A stretch of 64,000 bases of DNA from Zanthoxylum bungeanum (Eukaryota > Streptophyta > Magnoliopsida > Sapindales > Rutaceae): NCBI GenBank assembly GCA_019454045.1, contig SKCR01001872.1, positions 216,922 to 280,921 of the forward strand, written 5' to 3'. The notes beneath the pieces are model-generated. The model did no database searches, was not told the origin of the DNA, and was given only the letters and a program-made list of their open reading frames with translations. Shown one piece after another: positions 44,004 to 56,587 of this stretch (positions are counted from its first letter, which is position 1; each line of letters opens with the position of its first letter). A program made the position numbers and the translations under genes.

Positions 44004-46931
44004 ACATACAGACCATAACTCAAACAACGTAAAATACTTTTATTAATGCATACTTAGAATACTTCTCTTACAACACTTTAAGGACTACTTGTAATGACTA
44101 TCAAATCACTAGTGCATGTATGCAACTCTAACTGGACTATAGTACTCTGACTCTAAACTGGTGGACTCTAACCCTGGTGACTGCATCAGTATCCATCCTC
44201 CCAAGCTCGTCCTCCTGGAAAACCCTACAAACAAATAAAACCGGAGGGGGGGTTAGATTGCTATACAATCTAAGTGAGTGGACTAAAACCGAAAACTAAA
44301 GTAAGAGTTCTTTAAATTTAAAATCATACTTTTAGAAATATCTTTTATAAAAACTTTATTTCTTTAGAAATAAGTTTCTGAAAATCTGGTTTATCAAAAC
44401 TACTTGCTAAAAATCTGGGTTTGGACTCTGAAAACTTTATACTAAAAATCTGAAATCTGAAAACTTTCTGTTAAAATATGATTTCTGAAAGCTGGGTTTT
44501 AAAAATCTGAAAGGCTGTGCACTGTGAGTCTGAAAACTGAAAACTGAATTCTGCTCTACGTCCAGGACCATAACTCAACTGGACGTCTCTCTACACCCAG
44601 GACCATAACTCAACTGGGTGTACTTTATGCCCAGGACCATAACTCAATTGGGCATCTGAAATCAGGATTTCGGGACCCTGTAGCCCCTAGTCCTGCTCGA
44701 GGATCGGAGAGCGTCCACTCAGTCCTTCACATGTGCACATGTGTCTGAATCCGTCAATTCCACTGTACTAGTTACATACTGGGATGAGGTTTTACCTCAT
44801 GCCCCGAAAACAAGAACATAAAACATGTACTGAAAACATAAATCTTAAACTGAAACATTTTTTCTTTCCATAAAACTTCTCAAATCAAGCTAAATCATAT
44901 ATGATATAAAAACAAACTTGGCTAACGCCCTAATTGCTGAAAAGTAAGTCTGGTATTTAAATACAAGTAATAAAGATATCAAGAAAAAGATAAAGTGTCC
45001 ACTCACTGTGCTATGGTAAATCGAGAGCGATTCACGGCGTGAGCTACCTCTTAGTATCCTGGCATCAATCTAAGATCAATATGATCGTTAGTTTGCATAA
45101 CTCGAAACATCTTCATATGACATAACAGAATATACAATGTATGGATACACAATCTTGCTGAATATTGATGATATCTATGGTATCTATGACTTTCACGGAC
45201 TTAGGTTTGGAGTTACACAAGTGTGGTAGCGGAAACTTAATTTATTCTAACGGCCAGAAATTTACAGTTTGTAGACCAACTTTGAAATTTCGCCATAATT
45301 AATTGGAATGAATCTAAGGCTGAAAATTTAATACAATGGTCCTTAATATGTCTAGTTTATGTTCATTTTACGGATCTCAATTCTGACTTCAGAAACTCAA
45401 CTTATAGACCGAAATTTAAGGGCTGTCCAACAAAAAAACTGGGCACTAGGGCAGCAGGTCGCCCCACTTCAAAAATTTGTTCCGACCTCGTCTTAACTCT
45501 AAAAATTCTAAATTTTGGATATATTACTCCTTATGTGTCTAAAGTACCCAGAAATTTTACGGAACTTGATTTCGACTTCTAAAACCAAATTATAAAGTTT
45601 TTTTACTTTACACCTGTTCTGTTACCACAGAACCAGTAGTTTACTGCAGTGGCCAAGTTTGAAAATTCGGTACGACTCCCTCTTAAGCCTAAAAATTCTG
45701 AATTTTGAATATGTTATTTGGACTCATGTCTAGTTCACTGAGGATTTTACGTTTTGGCAATCGGATGTCTAAACCTCAAGTTACAAGCATAAACGCAGAA
45801 CCTGTTCAGGTTGTCCTGCAAACTGATTTCTTGCCTAAATTCATCCTCAATGCCTCCATAGCTTTCCTAATACACAATCCATCAAATTATCTCAACTCCA
45901 CACATTCTAAAATACCATAATATCATCATTAACTACTCTTTTATCCACCATATTATCATTACTAAATAGTTCTCCAAACTTCCCAAATTCAATCATCCAA
46001 CTCCACAACCCATTTATTTACTTCCCTACTAACTAGTATTATATACCCCATCTTTTACTCATTTTAACATACATCAATCCTTCAATTCAAATTCTAACCT
46101 ATATCCCATATTCTATCATTCATACCCAAACTTACAAAATTGGGTTTATCTCATTTTCATCATTTCAAACAAGAAAATCATACAATCACTCATGTCCTCA
46201 ATCCTACTACAATCATCACATTTATCATACAAATAAAAATTTGGGTCTTGGGTTTCTTACCTCTTTCTCTGGTTTCTTCATCCCCCATGCTTCCAATGGA
46301 TGCTCATCTTTTTTCTTCTTGCCTCCCCTTCTCCTTTCTTTATTCTTCTTCTTCTCTTTCCTTTCTCTTCTCTTCTTTCTCTTCTTTTTTTCCTTCTTCT
46401 TCTTCTTCCTCTTCTTTTCCCTCCATTTCTTCTACGTTTCTCTCCTCTCTCTCTTTTCCTATTTTCTTTCTTATTTCTTTTATATTTGTGAATAGTGCCC
46501 CCCTTTATATATTAGGGCTCAAATGATACTAAAGAAGTGTAGAATGTCTAGAAAAATGAAGAATTTTGGTGTTTTACCAATTAAGCCCGAAATCACTATT
46601 CACTCAGATTTTTATCTGCGTTTTTGACTCAGTTCTGTTCCGAATTTGGAAAAATGTTTATCAAGAAAGTTGCAGGTCTTGGTCTAAGCTTCTCGGTGAT
46701 ATAAAATTCATGACATTCCGAGTTCGTATGAAAAAATTATGCCCACAATACTATATATAGTACAAAAGGGCATACGGTACAGTTTCTTCTCGGGACCTCG
46801 AAAATTTTACCGATCGTTCCCGAAGTCTTTTCATAACTGTATTTGAATCTCATCATGATTTATTTTACATTCATTTGTCTTGTACGCAAAAATATCGTCA
46901 TAGGTAGTAGTAATATCTATTGGTCGTTACA
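44004..46931 (-). repeat. Chromovirus LTR, minus strand; left arm of inverted repeat
   Basis: On the minus strand it starts TGTAACGACC (46931) after a polypurine tract and matches 48573-51444 in the other direction. The last ~100 bp are missing because the OTA gypsy element abuts at 44003. It includes a long CTT/CCT-rich tract (about 46290-46480 as written) and a TATA box. The + strand frames in 46140-46526 are low-complexity antisense. Confidence 0.88.
46504..46511 (-). promoter_or_regulatory. TATA box of the minus-strand chromovirus LTR
   Basis: TATATAAA followed by GGGGGGCACTATTCAC on the minus strand; the same sequence recurs in the other arm. Confidence 0.7.
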
Positions 46932-46946
46932 AATTCTCCCCTCCTT
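46932..46946 (-). promoter_or_regulatory. Polypurine tract, minus-strand chromovirus
   Basis: AAGGAGGGGAGAATT directly before the LTR start, preceded by GATTCGAGGAAGAATCCT, the common 3' internal ending of plant chromoviruses. Confidence 0.85.
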
Positions 46947-48566
46947 AAATAGGATTCTTCCTCGAATCCTCTTTGGCGCCTAACTCGTGGTTTTCTTGAT
47001 CTTCTAGTCTCTATCCTTTAATGGCTATTTAATCCTTCTTCCTAGGTCCTCGTTCTGTAATAATCATTCTAAGTACTATTTGACTATTGTCCTTCTGTTC
47101 TTTCCACTATTCTTTATACTATTCTCTAAGACCTCTCTTCTTTATAGACCTTCACTCATGCCTCATGATTCCTTATCGTGAGCAAAATCTCAATAGCTGA
47201 TTTCTTAGTTTCCATCGAGGATCCTAATATGTACTACCAATACCTAATATTTCTTCATTCCATTTGTCTATCTTAACTTTAGAATTATTTCCTACATTTG
47301 TTGTATATCATCGACTCTTCTCTTCTAATCTTTTCCTTGAACTCTCTTATTATATTCTGGGTTTCTTACTTCTATTGTCTCTCTGGCTATTCTTCGTTAC
47401 TCGGAAAGTTCACTATCTATGAGAGGATTTTCGAAAACTATTGGATTACTTGGAAGGATTTCTTGAGTAGGAAAGGAATCTTAAGTCTGCTAGACAGCTC
47501 TAATACTTATTGAGACTTTCGTTCTCTCTCTCTACTGTTATGGATTCTAGTGTCTTGCTCACTGCTCTGATTCTACTCTCTCTTTTGTTTTAGAAAAGTT
47601 GGAAGTTTCCGCAAATAGCGGTTCTGACAGATATTGTGATTTGTTATGGCAGATCGGACCCAGATCGCGGGCGTTCACTCAGCCAGGTAAGTAACTCACT
47701 TGTTCTGCGTACTTGGTAGACATAACGATGTTTGAGACTAGTAATGTAATATTATAGTAAATAGATATATATTCGTGAAATCTATATATGTATATATGAA
47801 GTTGAATATAGGACAAAGAGACAGTGTAGTTGTATGCAAACATAGATGTGGATAAACAATTATAAGCATGCACATAAGCAAGAGATAAGCATGAATATAT
47901 GTATATTTAGAAGTAAAGAGATGCATGTTTAGATGTAAATAAGTATATGTATTTATATAGATAAATAGAGCATATGAATGATGTTATTTTATGAATAATA
48001 TTTAGTGAAACCTGGGTTTGGGGGTTGTAGAAAACTACACCCTAGGGAATAGGATTAAGTTATAAATGAGATAAACTTATATGAACTAGGGTTATGAAGA
48101 AAAAGTTATAATTCTGCATTACATAAGAATAATAGCAACATGAGTAAGAATATGAATATGTAATGTGATAAGAGCATGAATGAGTAGGGTTATGCATAGC
48201 ATGAGAAAGTATAATGAGTTATGACATGAGATTTTTGAGTATGAGTAGTTAGTTAGAAATTAGCGAATCAGTTTAAGAACTGAGGTATTGAAACCTTTCA
48301 TGTTGATGTTTTATGTGGTAGTAGAACTTTGATTTTGCACGTATGAATTTGACTTATGCAATATATGATCGTGAGCCACTAGCACGGTAAGCTATAGAGG
48401 TAAGTTAAGTTATAATGTTTGAATGTGGGTATATATATAGAAAATGTAGCATGTTCTAGTTTGAACAAGCATTTTGTTGATAGTTGAGCATATAGTTAGT
48501 AAAATCTTTATAGAGGAAATCATGACTAGAGTGGAGGGAGGCACGAGTCATGCTTTATGCAAGTGA
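46947..48566. other. Loop between two inverted chromovirus LTRs
   Basis: The left ~100 bp is the internal tail of the minus-strand chromovirus. From about 47600 a + strand LTR-like segment appears, with CAGCCAGGTAAGTAAC resembling 33680-33695. I see no domain. 47100-47600 is pyrimidine-rich and unclassified. Confidence 0.5.
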
Positions 48567-51545
48567 CCGGTAGATATTACTACTACCTATGATGATATTT
48601 TGCGTACAAGACAAAGGAATGTAAAATAAATCATGATGAGATTCAAATACAGTTATGAAAAGACTTCGGGAACGATCGGTAAAATATTCGAGGTCCCGAG
48701 AAGAAACTGTAACCGTATACCCTTTTGTACTATATATAGTATTTTGGGCATAACTATTTCATACGAACTCGGAATTTTATGAAATTTTATATCACCGGAA
48801 ATTTTAGACCAAGATCTGCAACTTTCGCGTTAAACATTTTTCCAAATTAGGACCAGAACTGAGTCAAAAACGCAGATAAAAATCTGAATGAATAGTGATT
48901 TCGGGCTTAATTGGTAAACACCAAATTCTTCTTCATTTTTCTAGACAATCTACACTTCTTTAGTATCATTTGAGCCCTAATATATAAAGGGGGGCCACTA
49001 TTCACAAATACAAAAGAAATAAGAAAGAAAATAGGAAGAGAGAGAGGAGAGAAACGTAGAAGAAATAGGGAAAATAAGAGGAAGAAGAAGAAGGAAAAGA
49101 AGAGAAAGAAGAAAAGGAAGAAGAAGAAGAAGAAGAAGAAGAAGAAGAATAAAGAAAGGAGAGGGGAGACAAGAAGAAAAAGATGAGCATCCATTGGAAG
49201 CATGGGGGAGAAGAAACCAAGAGAAATTGGTAAGAAACCCAAGACCCAAATTTTTATTGTATGATAAATGTGATGATTGAGTAGATTGAGGACATGAGGA
49301 TTGTATGATTTTCTTGTTTGAATGATGAAAATGAGATAAACCCAATTTTGTAAGTTTGGGTATGAATGATAGAATATGGGATATAGGTTAGAATTTGAAT
49401 TGAAGGATTGATGTATGTTAAAATGAGTAAAAGATGGGGTATATAATACTAGTTAGTAGGGAAGTAAATAAATGGGTTGTGGAGTTGGATGATTGAATTT
49501 GGGAAGTTTGGAGAACTATTTAGTAATGATAATATGGTGGATAAAAGAGTAGTTAATGATGATATTATGGTATTTTAGAATGTTGTGGAGTTGAGATAAT
49601 TTGATGGATTGTTGTATTAGGCAGCGAACTCAGTTTGCAGGACAACCTGAACAGGTTCTGCGTTTATGCTTGTAACTTGAGGTTTAGACATCCAATTGCC
49701 AAAACGTAAAATCCTCAGTGAACTAGACATGAGTCCAAATAACATATTCAAAATTCAGAATTCTTAGGCTTAAGAGGGAGTCGTACCAAATTTTCAAACT
49801 TGGCCGAACTGCAGTAAACTACTGGTTCTGTGGTAACAGAACAAGGTGTAAATAAAACTTTATAATTTGCGTTTTAGAAGTCGAAATCACGTTCCGTAAA
49901 TTTCTGGGTACTTAAGACACATAATAGAATACCATATCCAAAATGTAGAATTTTTGGACTTAAGACGAGGTCGGAACAAATTTTTGAAGTGGGGCGACCT
50001 GCTGCCCTAGTGCCCAGTTTTTCTGTTGGACAGCCCTTAAATTTCGGTCTATAAGTTGAGTTTCTGAAGTCAGAATTGAGATCCGTAAAAACCAACATAA
50101 ATTAGACATATTATGGACTATTTTATTAAATTTTCGGCCTTAGATTCATTCCCAATTAATTATGGCGAAATTTCAAATTTGGTCTACAAACTGTAAATTT
50201 CTGGCCGTAAGAATAAATTAAGTTTCCGCTACCCACACCTGTGTAACTCCAAACCTAAGTCCGTGAAATTCATAGATACCATAGATATCATCAATATTCA
50301 GCAAGATTTTGTATCCATACATTGTATATTCTGTTATGTCATATGGAGATGTTTCGAGTTATGCAAACTAACGATCATATTGATCTTAGATTGATGTCAG
50401 GATACTAAGAGGTAGCTCACGCCGTGAATTGCTCTCGATTTACCATAGCACAGTGAGTGGACACTTTATCTTTTGCTTGATTTCTTTATTACTTGTATTT
50501 AATTACCAGACTTACTTTTCAGCAATTAGGGCGTTAGCCAAGTTTGTTTTTATATCATATATGATTTAGCTTGATTTGAGAAGTTTTATGGAAAGAAAAA
50601 TGTTTCAGTTTAAGATTTATGTTTTCAGTACATGTTTTATGTTCTTGTTTTTCGGGGCATGAGGTAAAACCTCACCCCAGTATGTAACTAGTAGTGGAAT
50701 TGACGGATCCAGACGCATGTGCACATGTGGAGGACTGAGGGGATGCTCTCAGATCCTCGAGCAGGATTACGGGCTTTAGGGTCCCGAAATCCTGATTTCA
50801 GATGCCCAATTGAGTTATGGTCATGGACAAAGAGTACACCCAGTTGAGTTATGTTCCTGGGGTATAGAGACGTCCAATTAAGTTGTGGTCCTGGACGTAG
50901 AGCAGATTTCAGTTTTTCAGACTTACAGTACACAACTTTTCTGATTTTTAAACCCAGTTTTCAGAAATCAGATTTTAACAAAGAGTTTTCAGATTTCAAA
51001 TTTTTAGTATAAAGTTTCCAGAGTCCCAAAACCCAGATTTTTAGCAAGTAGTTTTGATAAACCAGATTTTCAGAAACTTATTTCTAAAGAAATAAAGTTT
51101 TATAAAAGATATTTCTAAAAGTATGATTTTAAATTTAAAGAACTCTTACTTTAGTTTTCGGTTTTAGTCCACTCACTTAGATTGTATAGCAATCTAACCC
51201 CCCTCCAGTTTTATTTGTTTGTAGGGTTTTCAGGAGGACGAGCTTGGGATGATGGATATTGATGCAGTCACCAGGGTTAGAGTCCACTAGTTTAGAGTCA
51301 GAGTACTATATTCCAGTTAGTGTTGCATACATGCACTAGTGAGTGATAGTCATTACAATTAGTCCTTAAAGTATTGTAAGAGAAGTATTCTAAGTATGCA
51401 TTAATAAAAGTAATTTACGTTGTTTGAGTTATGGTCTGTATGCATGACATATATATAGTTCAGAGTACAGTCAGAAAGTCAGAGGCTTATGGGGTTAGCA
51501 CATCTATCCCCTACCGGTAGCATCTCCCGGATCGGGGATGTTACA
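48567..51545 (+). repeat. Chromovirus LTR, plus strand; right arm of inverted repeat
   Basis: About 2979 bp ending GGGGATGTTACA, followed by a primer site. It matches the inverse of 44004-46931. A (GAA)n-rich tract at 49015-49190 lies downstream of its TATA box. The very start (TGACCGG instead of TGTAACGACC) is altered. Confidence 0.88.
48981..48989 (+). promoter_or_regulatory. TATA box of the plus-strand chromovirus LTR
   Basis: TATATAAAG, same context as 46504-46511 on the other strand. Confidence 0.7.
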
Positions 51546-51549
51546 AAGA

Positions 51550-51561
51550 TGGTATCAGAGC
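51550..51561 (+). promoter_or_regulatory. Primer binding site, initiator tRNA-Met, chromovirus
   Basis: TGGTATCAGAGC four bases after the LTR end. Confidence 0.9.
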
Positions 51562-51866
51562 ATGGTCTAGGGAGTCAGTGACTGCAGTGGGCAGAGTACC
51601 ATGGTCTTATACATGCATTATGTCCGAGATACCCGTATATAAGGCACTACCTCTCCAGTATCTGATCCTTGAGTACGTCCTCAAAGCATTACAGACAGGT
51701 TAGTAAGTATTCCCAAGCCATTTGAAATACTTTTCCTTATTTTAGTTAAGGATTATTCCAAAATTACCTTAGATTACTTCCTGAAGTTCGGTATTAGCTA
51801 TGGAACCAGATAGTAAGTCCCAAAGAAATCTATCCAAGAAAGTATAAGAGAAAAGAGAAACAGCTA
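51562..51866 (+). other. Remnant of chromovirus interior
   Basis: About 300 bp of leader and possibly the first gag codons (ATG at 51799, MEPDSKSQRNLSKK). All of pol is gone; LTR-end sequence resumes at 51867. Confidence 0.6.
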
Positions 51867-52035
51867 GAAGAGAAGTATTCTAAGTATGCATTAATAAAAG
51901 TATTTTGCGTTGTTTGAGTTATGGTCTGTATGCATGACATACATATAGTTCATAGTATAGTCAGAAAGTCAGAGGCTTATGGGTTTAGCACATCTATCCC
52001 CTGCCGGTAGCATCTCCAGGATCGGGGATGTTACA
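51867..52035 (+). repeat. Terminal fragment of the chromovirus 3' LTR
   Basis: It repeats 51377-51545 directly with few changes (AGAAGTATTCTAAGTATGC to GGGGATGTTACA). Between the two copies only ~320 bp remain, so nearly the whole element was deleted. Its end abuts copia D leader. Confidence 0.88.
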
Positions 52036-53067
52036 GATTTGTTCTAGGAACAATGTGTTAAGTATCCATCTGCATATCATTATTAATTTATTTATACGCG
52101 CCTTATTATGTGTTTAAAATGCATGTTTAAGGGTGTATGATGATGAGACCTTAACAAAGATAATTAATTGGTTACCAATTTGCACGCGAAAAGCCCCTCC
52201 CAAAATATTAAGTGTTTTTCCTTCTATTGAGTGATTCTTACTCAAGATCCAAGACTGGCACTGGTTTGTTGGCCAAAGTCAAGACCTTTGTCCATCGCGG
52301 ATGTGTTTGAATCATGAAGGATTTGTTCCATATCGATGTTTTGTCCATGTTGTGATTTGTTGGCCAAAGTCAAGATCACTTCTTGTCCATCGACATTTAT
52401 TACGAAGCTTTCCAATGTCAATGGGTTCCACTTAACTGGGATCATTAAGTTTGTTGTGCCAAAGCGAAGGCTTAGTTGATTCAGAGGAAAAAGGTTAGGC
52501 AATATATTGGATATATTGGCATATATAAGATATATGTTTTAGACTTGGATGTTCACCTACTGGATCTAGGAATTTGATAAGATCCAATTGATCTTAGAGA
52601 TCTACCTAGTTAATTATCATACAATTTGTTGGCCAAAGTCAAGATTGTGTGTTATTTAACGGGATCCTAGCCCACTAGGAAACAAGGTTTCCCGAGTACT
52701 CCATAGAGGGTTAGAGGCTCACCGAAAAATATTGGGAGACAAGTATTAAATTTGCAATATTCGTTTAGTTACTTGCCAATACGCGCTCATTCCATTTTTC
52801 GTCAATATAAATTAATATATTAGTTGGACTAATATTTAATCTTTGTTTTAAAACAGTTGGACTGTATTCAATCTATTTCAATTAATAGTTGATTTTATAA
52901 TTGGATTATTGTAATCAATATAATTGAATTTAACCAATTTAAAATATTGTTGATTATATAGTTAGACTATAGTAATCATTATAATAAATAGTACCTAAAA
53001 TCGTTGATTAAATAGTTGGACTATTAGAATCAAGATAAACTGAAAGATTAGTGTTTAAAACATAATC
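52036..53067 (+). other. Partial leader of copia D
   Basis: It matches the inverse of the gag-proximal 1.3 kb of the copia C leader, starting at GATTTGTTCTAGGAACAA. Four TTGTTGGCCAAAGTCAAG copies lie at 52265, 52356, 52450 (diverged) and 52625. The 5' LTR and the first part of the leader are missing. Confidence 0.82.
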
Positions 53068-53700
53068 ATGGGTGAAAAATGTTTTTAAACGGCTTTAATT
53101 TTCAAATTGGGAATAAAACTTCAGGATAGTCCTGAAAATCGAGAAGTTACTTTATTTGATAGAGTGACGTCTCGAGCCTAAGCCCGAAATTGAGCAAATA
53201 GTAGAACATGATATTTGGAATATTCATGTGATGATAACTTTAGTGCTTAATTCATTATGCTTGCCAAATAGACTCCTTAATTTCTTAATCAGAACTAAGG
53301 ATTAGATCCTTATAGTATGATAATGAAATTGAAGGATCTTCATAGATCTATCCTTATATCTTAGAAGTACTAAATTGCAATAGTAAACTCTTGGAGAGTT
53401 AAAGGCTATGCTCAAGAAGACAAAACCAAAGTTTGCAATAAGGCAAGAAGCGCAAGGCGCATCTTATTTCGACATTCTAGAAGGCCAAGGCTTGGTCGAA
53501 GGCTTCTGAGGTGTGGAAAAAGGGTAAAGGAAAATTCATTATAATCTTCTGGGAAGACAAAGGACATATCCCAAGATGTCTGCCAAGACTGTGGCAAACG
53601 GCATCACGGAAGTGTGACTGCCGCATGGACAAGGCAGACATGAAGGAAGTGAAGGCGGTGCAAGGCTCCAACTTCAAATATGTTTTTTATAAATGTGTTC
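53068..53700 (+). pseudogene. Copia D gag, heavily decayed
   Basis: Start-like MGEK at 53071, then fragments in several frames. The zinc knuckle region (about 53575-53630) reads DVCQDCGKRHHGS, with the remainder shifted. It is recognised by alignment to copia C gag order rather than by any open frame. Confidence 0.75.
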
Positions 53701-54960
53701 ACTGCTAGTATTAAAATTGGATTTTAGATATTGGATGTGGTACATAAATATGTACTGTTGTGCGGAATCTGCTGATAAGCAGGATACTGACTTCAGTTGA
53801 GATTGATCTACGAATCGGAAATGGGACGAAAGTCACTGTTTTAACTGTAGAAACCTAAGTTTAGGAACTACCCTTCGGGTGTGTACTAAAATTAGGAAAC
53901 TGTTACAATGTAATTAGTTTGACTAGGAACATTATCTCTATATCAGGGTTTAACCCGTTGCGGGTATACCTTTATATTCTAGAACACAAAAATATTTTAT
54001 TTTATAAAGATGATATTGAGATAGACACATTAGATATGAATAAAAGTATTTATATTTTGAATATAAATAAATCTCAAACGTATAACATGACAAACAAATA
54101 ACTCAAACTGATTTAATCAGCTGAAACTTATTTGTGGCATTATTGTCTGGGACACAATTAACAAGACTCGTATATCCACACTTTCGAAGAGTGGATACTA
54201 GGACGGATTTAATTCTACTCAGATAATGTCTATGAATCTAGTTTATTGGGCAAAATGCCTAAAACACATTTTACTTGGTAAAAGTGAAAGTGTCACCGAT
54301 CTGTTAGCCCTCGTTCATAGTGACGTAAGTGGGCCCATATCTAGCTAGGCTAGAGGTGGATATGAATATTTCGTGACCTTTACAGATGTGGCATCGCGTT
54401 ATGGTTATGTGTTTCTTTTGAAACACGAATCAGAAACGTTTGATTAATTCAAAGAGTTTCGACACAAAGTAGACAAATAGATCGGCTAATATATAAAACC
54501 ATCACGGTTAGACCATGATGAAAATACTTAAGAAGTTTCTCATATACTTGAAAGAGTATAGTATTCTTTCAATGAAGACTCCTCCCGAAACACGTCAATT
54601 TGACGGTGTGTCCAAACGGAGAAATCGAATTTTGTTGGACATGATAAGGTTAATCATGAGTCCCTCTAAGCTACCATTTTCCTTCAAGGGATACGCATAA
54701 ACAGTGCAAAACTTATTTTGAATAAGGTTCCATAAAATCTGTTTGACAGATTTCATATTAGATATGAACAGGAAAGAAACTGGGTTTTCTCATTCCTGAA
54801 GATTTGGGAACGCTGGGCATATGTTTGGATGATACCAAACTAGAACCCAAATCGGATAAGTGCCTAATTGTAGGTTATCATAGGGAAACCAAAGTATAGT
54901 ACTTATACAACTCACAAGAGAACAATTTAATTGTTTCTTGCCATGCGGTTTTCCTAAGAG
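53701..54960 (+). pseudogene. Copia D protease and integrase, heavily decayed
   Basis: Recognisable pieces include NIISISGF and FYKDDIEIDTLDMNKSIYILNINKSQTYNMTNK (53919-54101), a protease/GAG-pre-integrase segment, then FVTFTDVASRYGYVF near 54370-54420 and PPETRQFDGVSKRRNRILLDMIR (54515-54700), where the usual VSERRN Glu has become Lys. Stops are frequent. Confidence 0.8.
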
Positions 54961-56570
54961 GAATACCTATATGCAGTGGTAAGTGGAAGGAAAGTAAAAC
55001 ACGATGAAAATCAGAGTAATACTGTTCCAGGCACCGATTCCTTAATGGAACGCAAATAGTTCATAAGGGATGAAACTATACTAGTAATCTTCGAATACAC
55101 AAGAACCGTGTAAGTCGGAGAGAGCCAGAAAACAACCTGGGGTATGGGTTTCTAATCTCACCTCATAAAGATGTCAATCTTATTGAGGAATACCAACTGA
55201 CTACGTATGAGGAAGTGATACAAGGTATCGACTCCCTATTATGGCCAAGTCCCATGATATCCGAAATGGATTCCATGTATACCAACCAAGTTTGGATACT
55301 GGTTGTTGTACCGCAAGGCATTGTGCCTACTGGTACTATATAAGTCTTCAAGGAAGACATACATAGAAGGCAACATACCAACGTACTAAGCTAGACTTGT
55401 AGCGAAAAGGTATCGTGATCAACATTGTGTCGATTACGACGAAACCTTTTACTCATTGCCATGGTTAAATCCATTTGGATAATGCTTGTTAATGCTGCAT
55501 GTTTCATTTATGAAATATGGCAACTGGAACATCAAAAATGCTTTCCTTAATTGGAAACCTTTTGGAGGATGTTTACAACATCCTGACGGTTTTGTCGTAC
55601 CAAAACTAGCAAACAAGGTTTGCAGGTTATTCAATCCATGTATGGATTGAAGCAAGCATTGATTTCTTGGAACTATCGTTTTGATGTAATCATAATGGTG
55701 TATGATTTAATTCAAAACGAAAATGATTCTTGTTTATATAAGGAGGTTAGTGGGAGCGTAATGACAGTGAATGTCCTTTACAATGATAATATGTCATTTC
55801 TTGGAAATGATATTCCCATAATACAATCGGTGAAAGCTTGGCTTTCATGAAAATTCTTCGTAGAATTCTTAGGAGAAACAACCTTTATTCTAGGAATAAG
55901 AATCTACTGGGATAGATCTAAAAGTTGTTTCAACTCTCCGAGAGCTCGTACATTGAAAAAATGTATGCGACCTTGTGTCTCATATGCTTTGAGCATACGG
56001 AGTCATAATCAGGCCAATCCAAGTGATAGTCACTGGATTGATGTTAAGAACATCCTTTAGTATCTTAGATGAACTAAGAATGCTTTCTTAAACTATGGAG
56101 AATGAGAACTTGAAGTAACTAGGTTCCTACTGCAAGTTTCCAAACCGATAATAACGACTATAAGTCGTAACAAAGGTACTATAAAGTTTGAATTAACGGA
56201 ACAGTGAGCTGGGAATGTTCCAAGCAAGATACTTTTACCGAATAAACAACAAAAGCGGAATATTGCTACAGCTGAGGCAGCAATAGAAGCCTTTTGGATC
56301 GATAATAATCCTAATTAGATCAGAAGTAGTTCTGTTAGCATCTGAGTTAGGCTATAGCACAGGCTAAAGAATTAATGGTCTCATCAACGATCCGGATATA
56401 TACTTCAAATATTCATCTGATTCGTTCGGATCATACATCATAGTGATGTGATGATCGTATAAATCGCATCAGATGATAATCATGCAAATCCACTGACGAA
56501 AGCATTTCCTCAGCAGAAATTTGAGAGAACCGTACATAGTTCGGGTGTAGGACACTTGAGTGATTGGATA
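54961..56570 (+). pseudogene. Copia D reverse transcriptase and RNase H, heavily decayed
   Basis: Pieces: MYGLKQALISWNYRFDVIIMVYDLIQN and VLYNDNMSFLGNDI (55620-55850), the second equivalent to the YVDD block but with both Asp positions changed to YNDN. RNase H traces near 56190-56540 include VSWECSKQDT and ADNHANPLTKAFPQQKFERT. Many stops and frameshifts; not functional. Confidence 0.82.
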
Positions 56571-56576
56571 TAAGCC

Positions 56577-56587
56577 AAGTGGGAGAT
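56577..56587 (+). promoter_or_regulatory. Polypurine tract, copia D
   Basis: AAGTGGGAGAT before the LTR start TGTTGGGC. Confidence 0.88.

Noticed and set aside
46140..46526. Three overlapping + strand frames of 63-128 residues rich in Ser, Phe and Leu
   Set aside because: They are antisense to a chromovirus LTR and come from its CTT-rich tract; the inverted arm gives mirror frames at 48907-49345.
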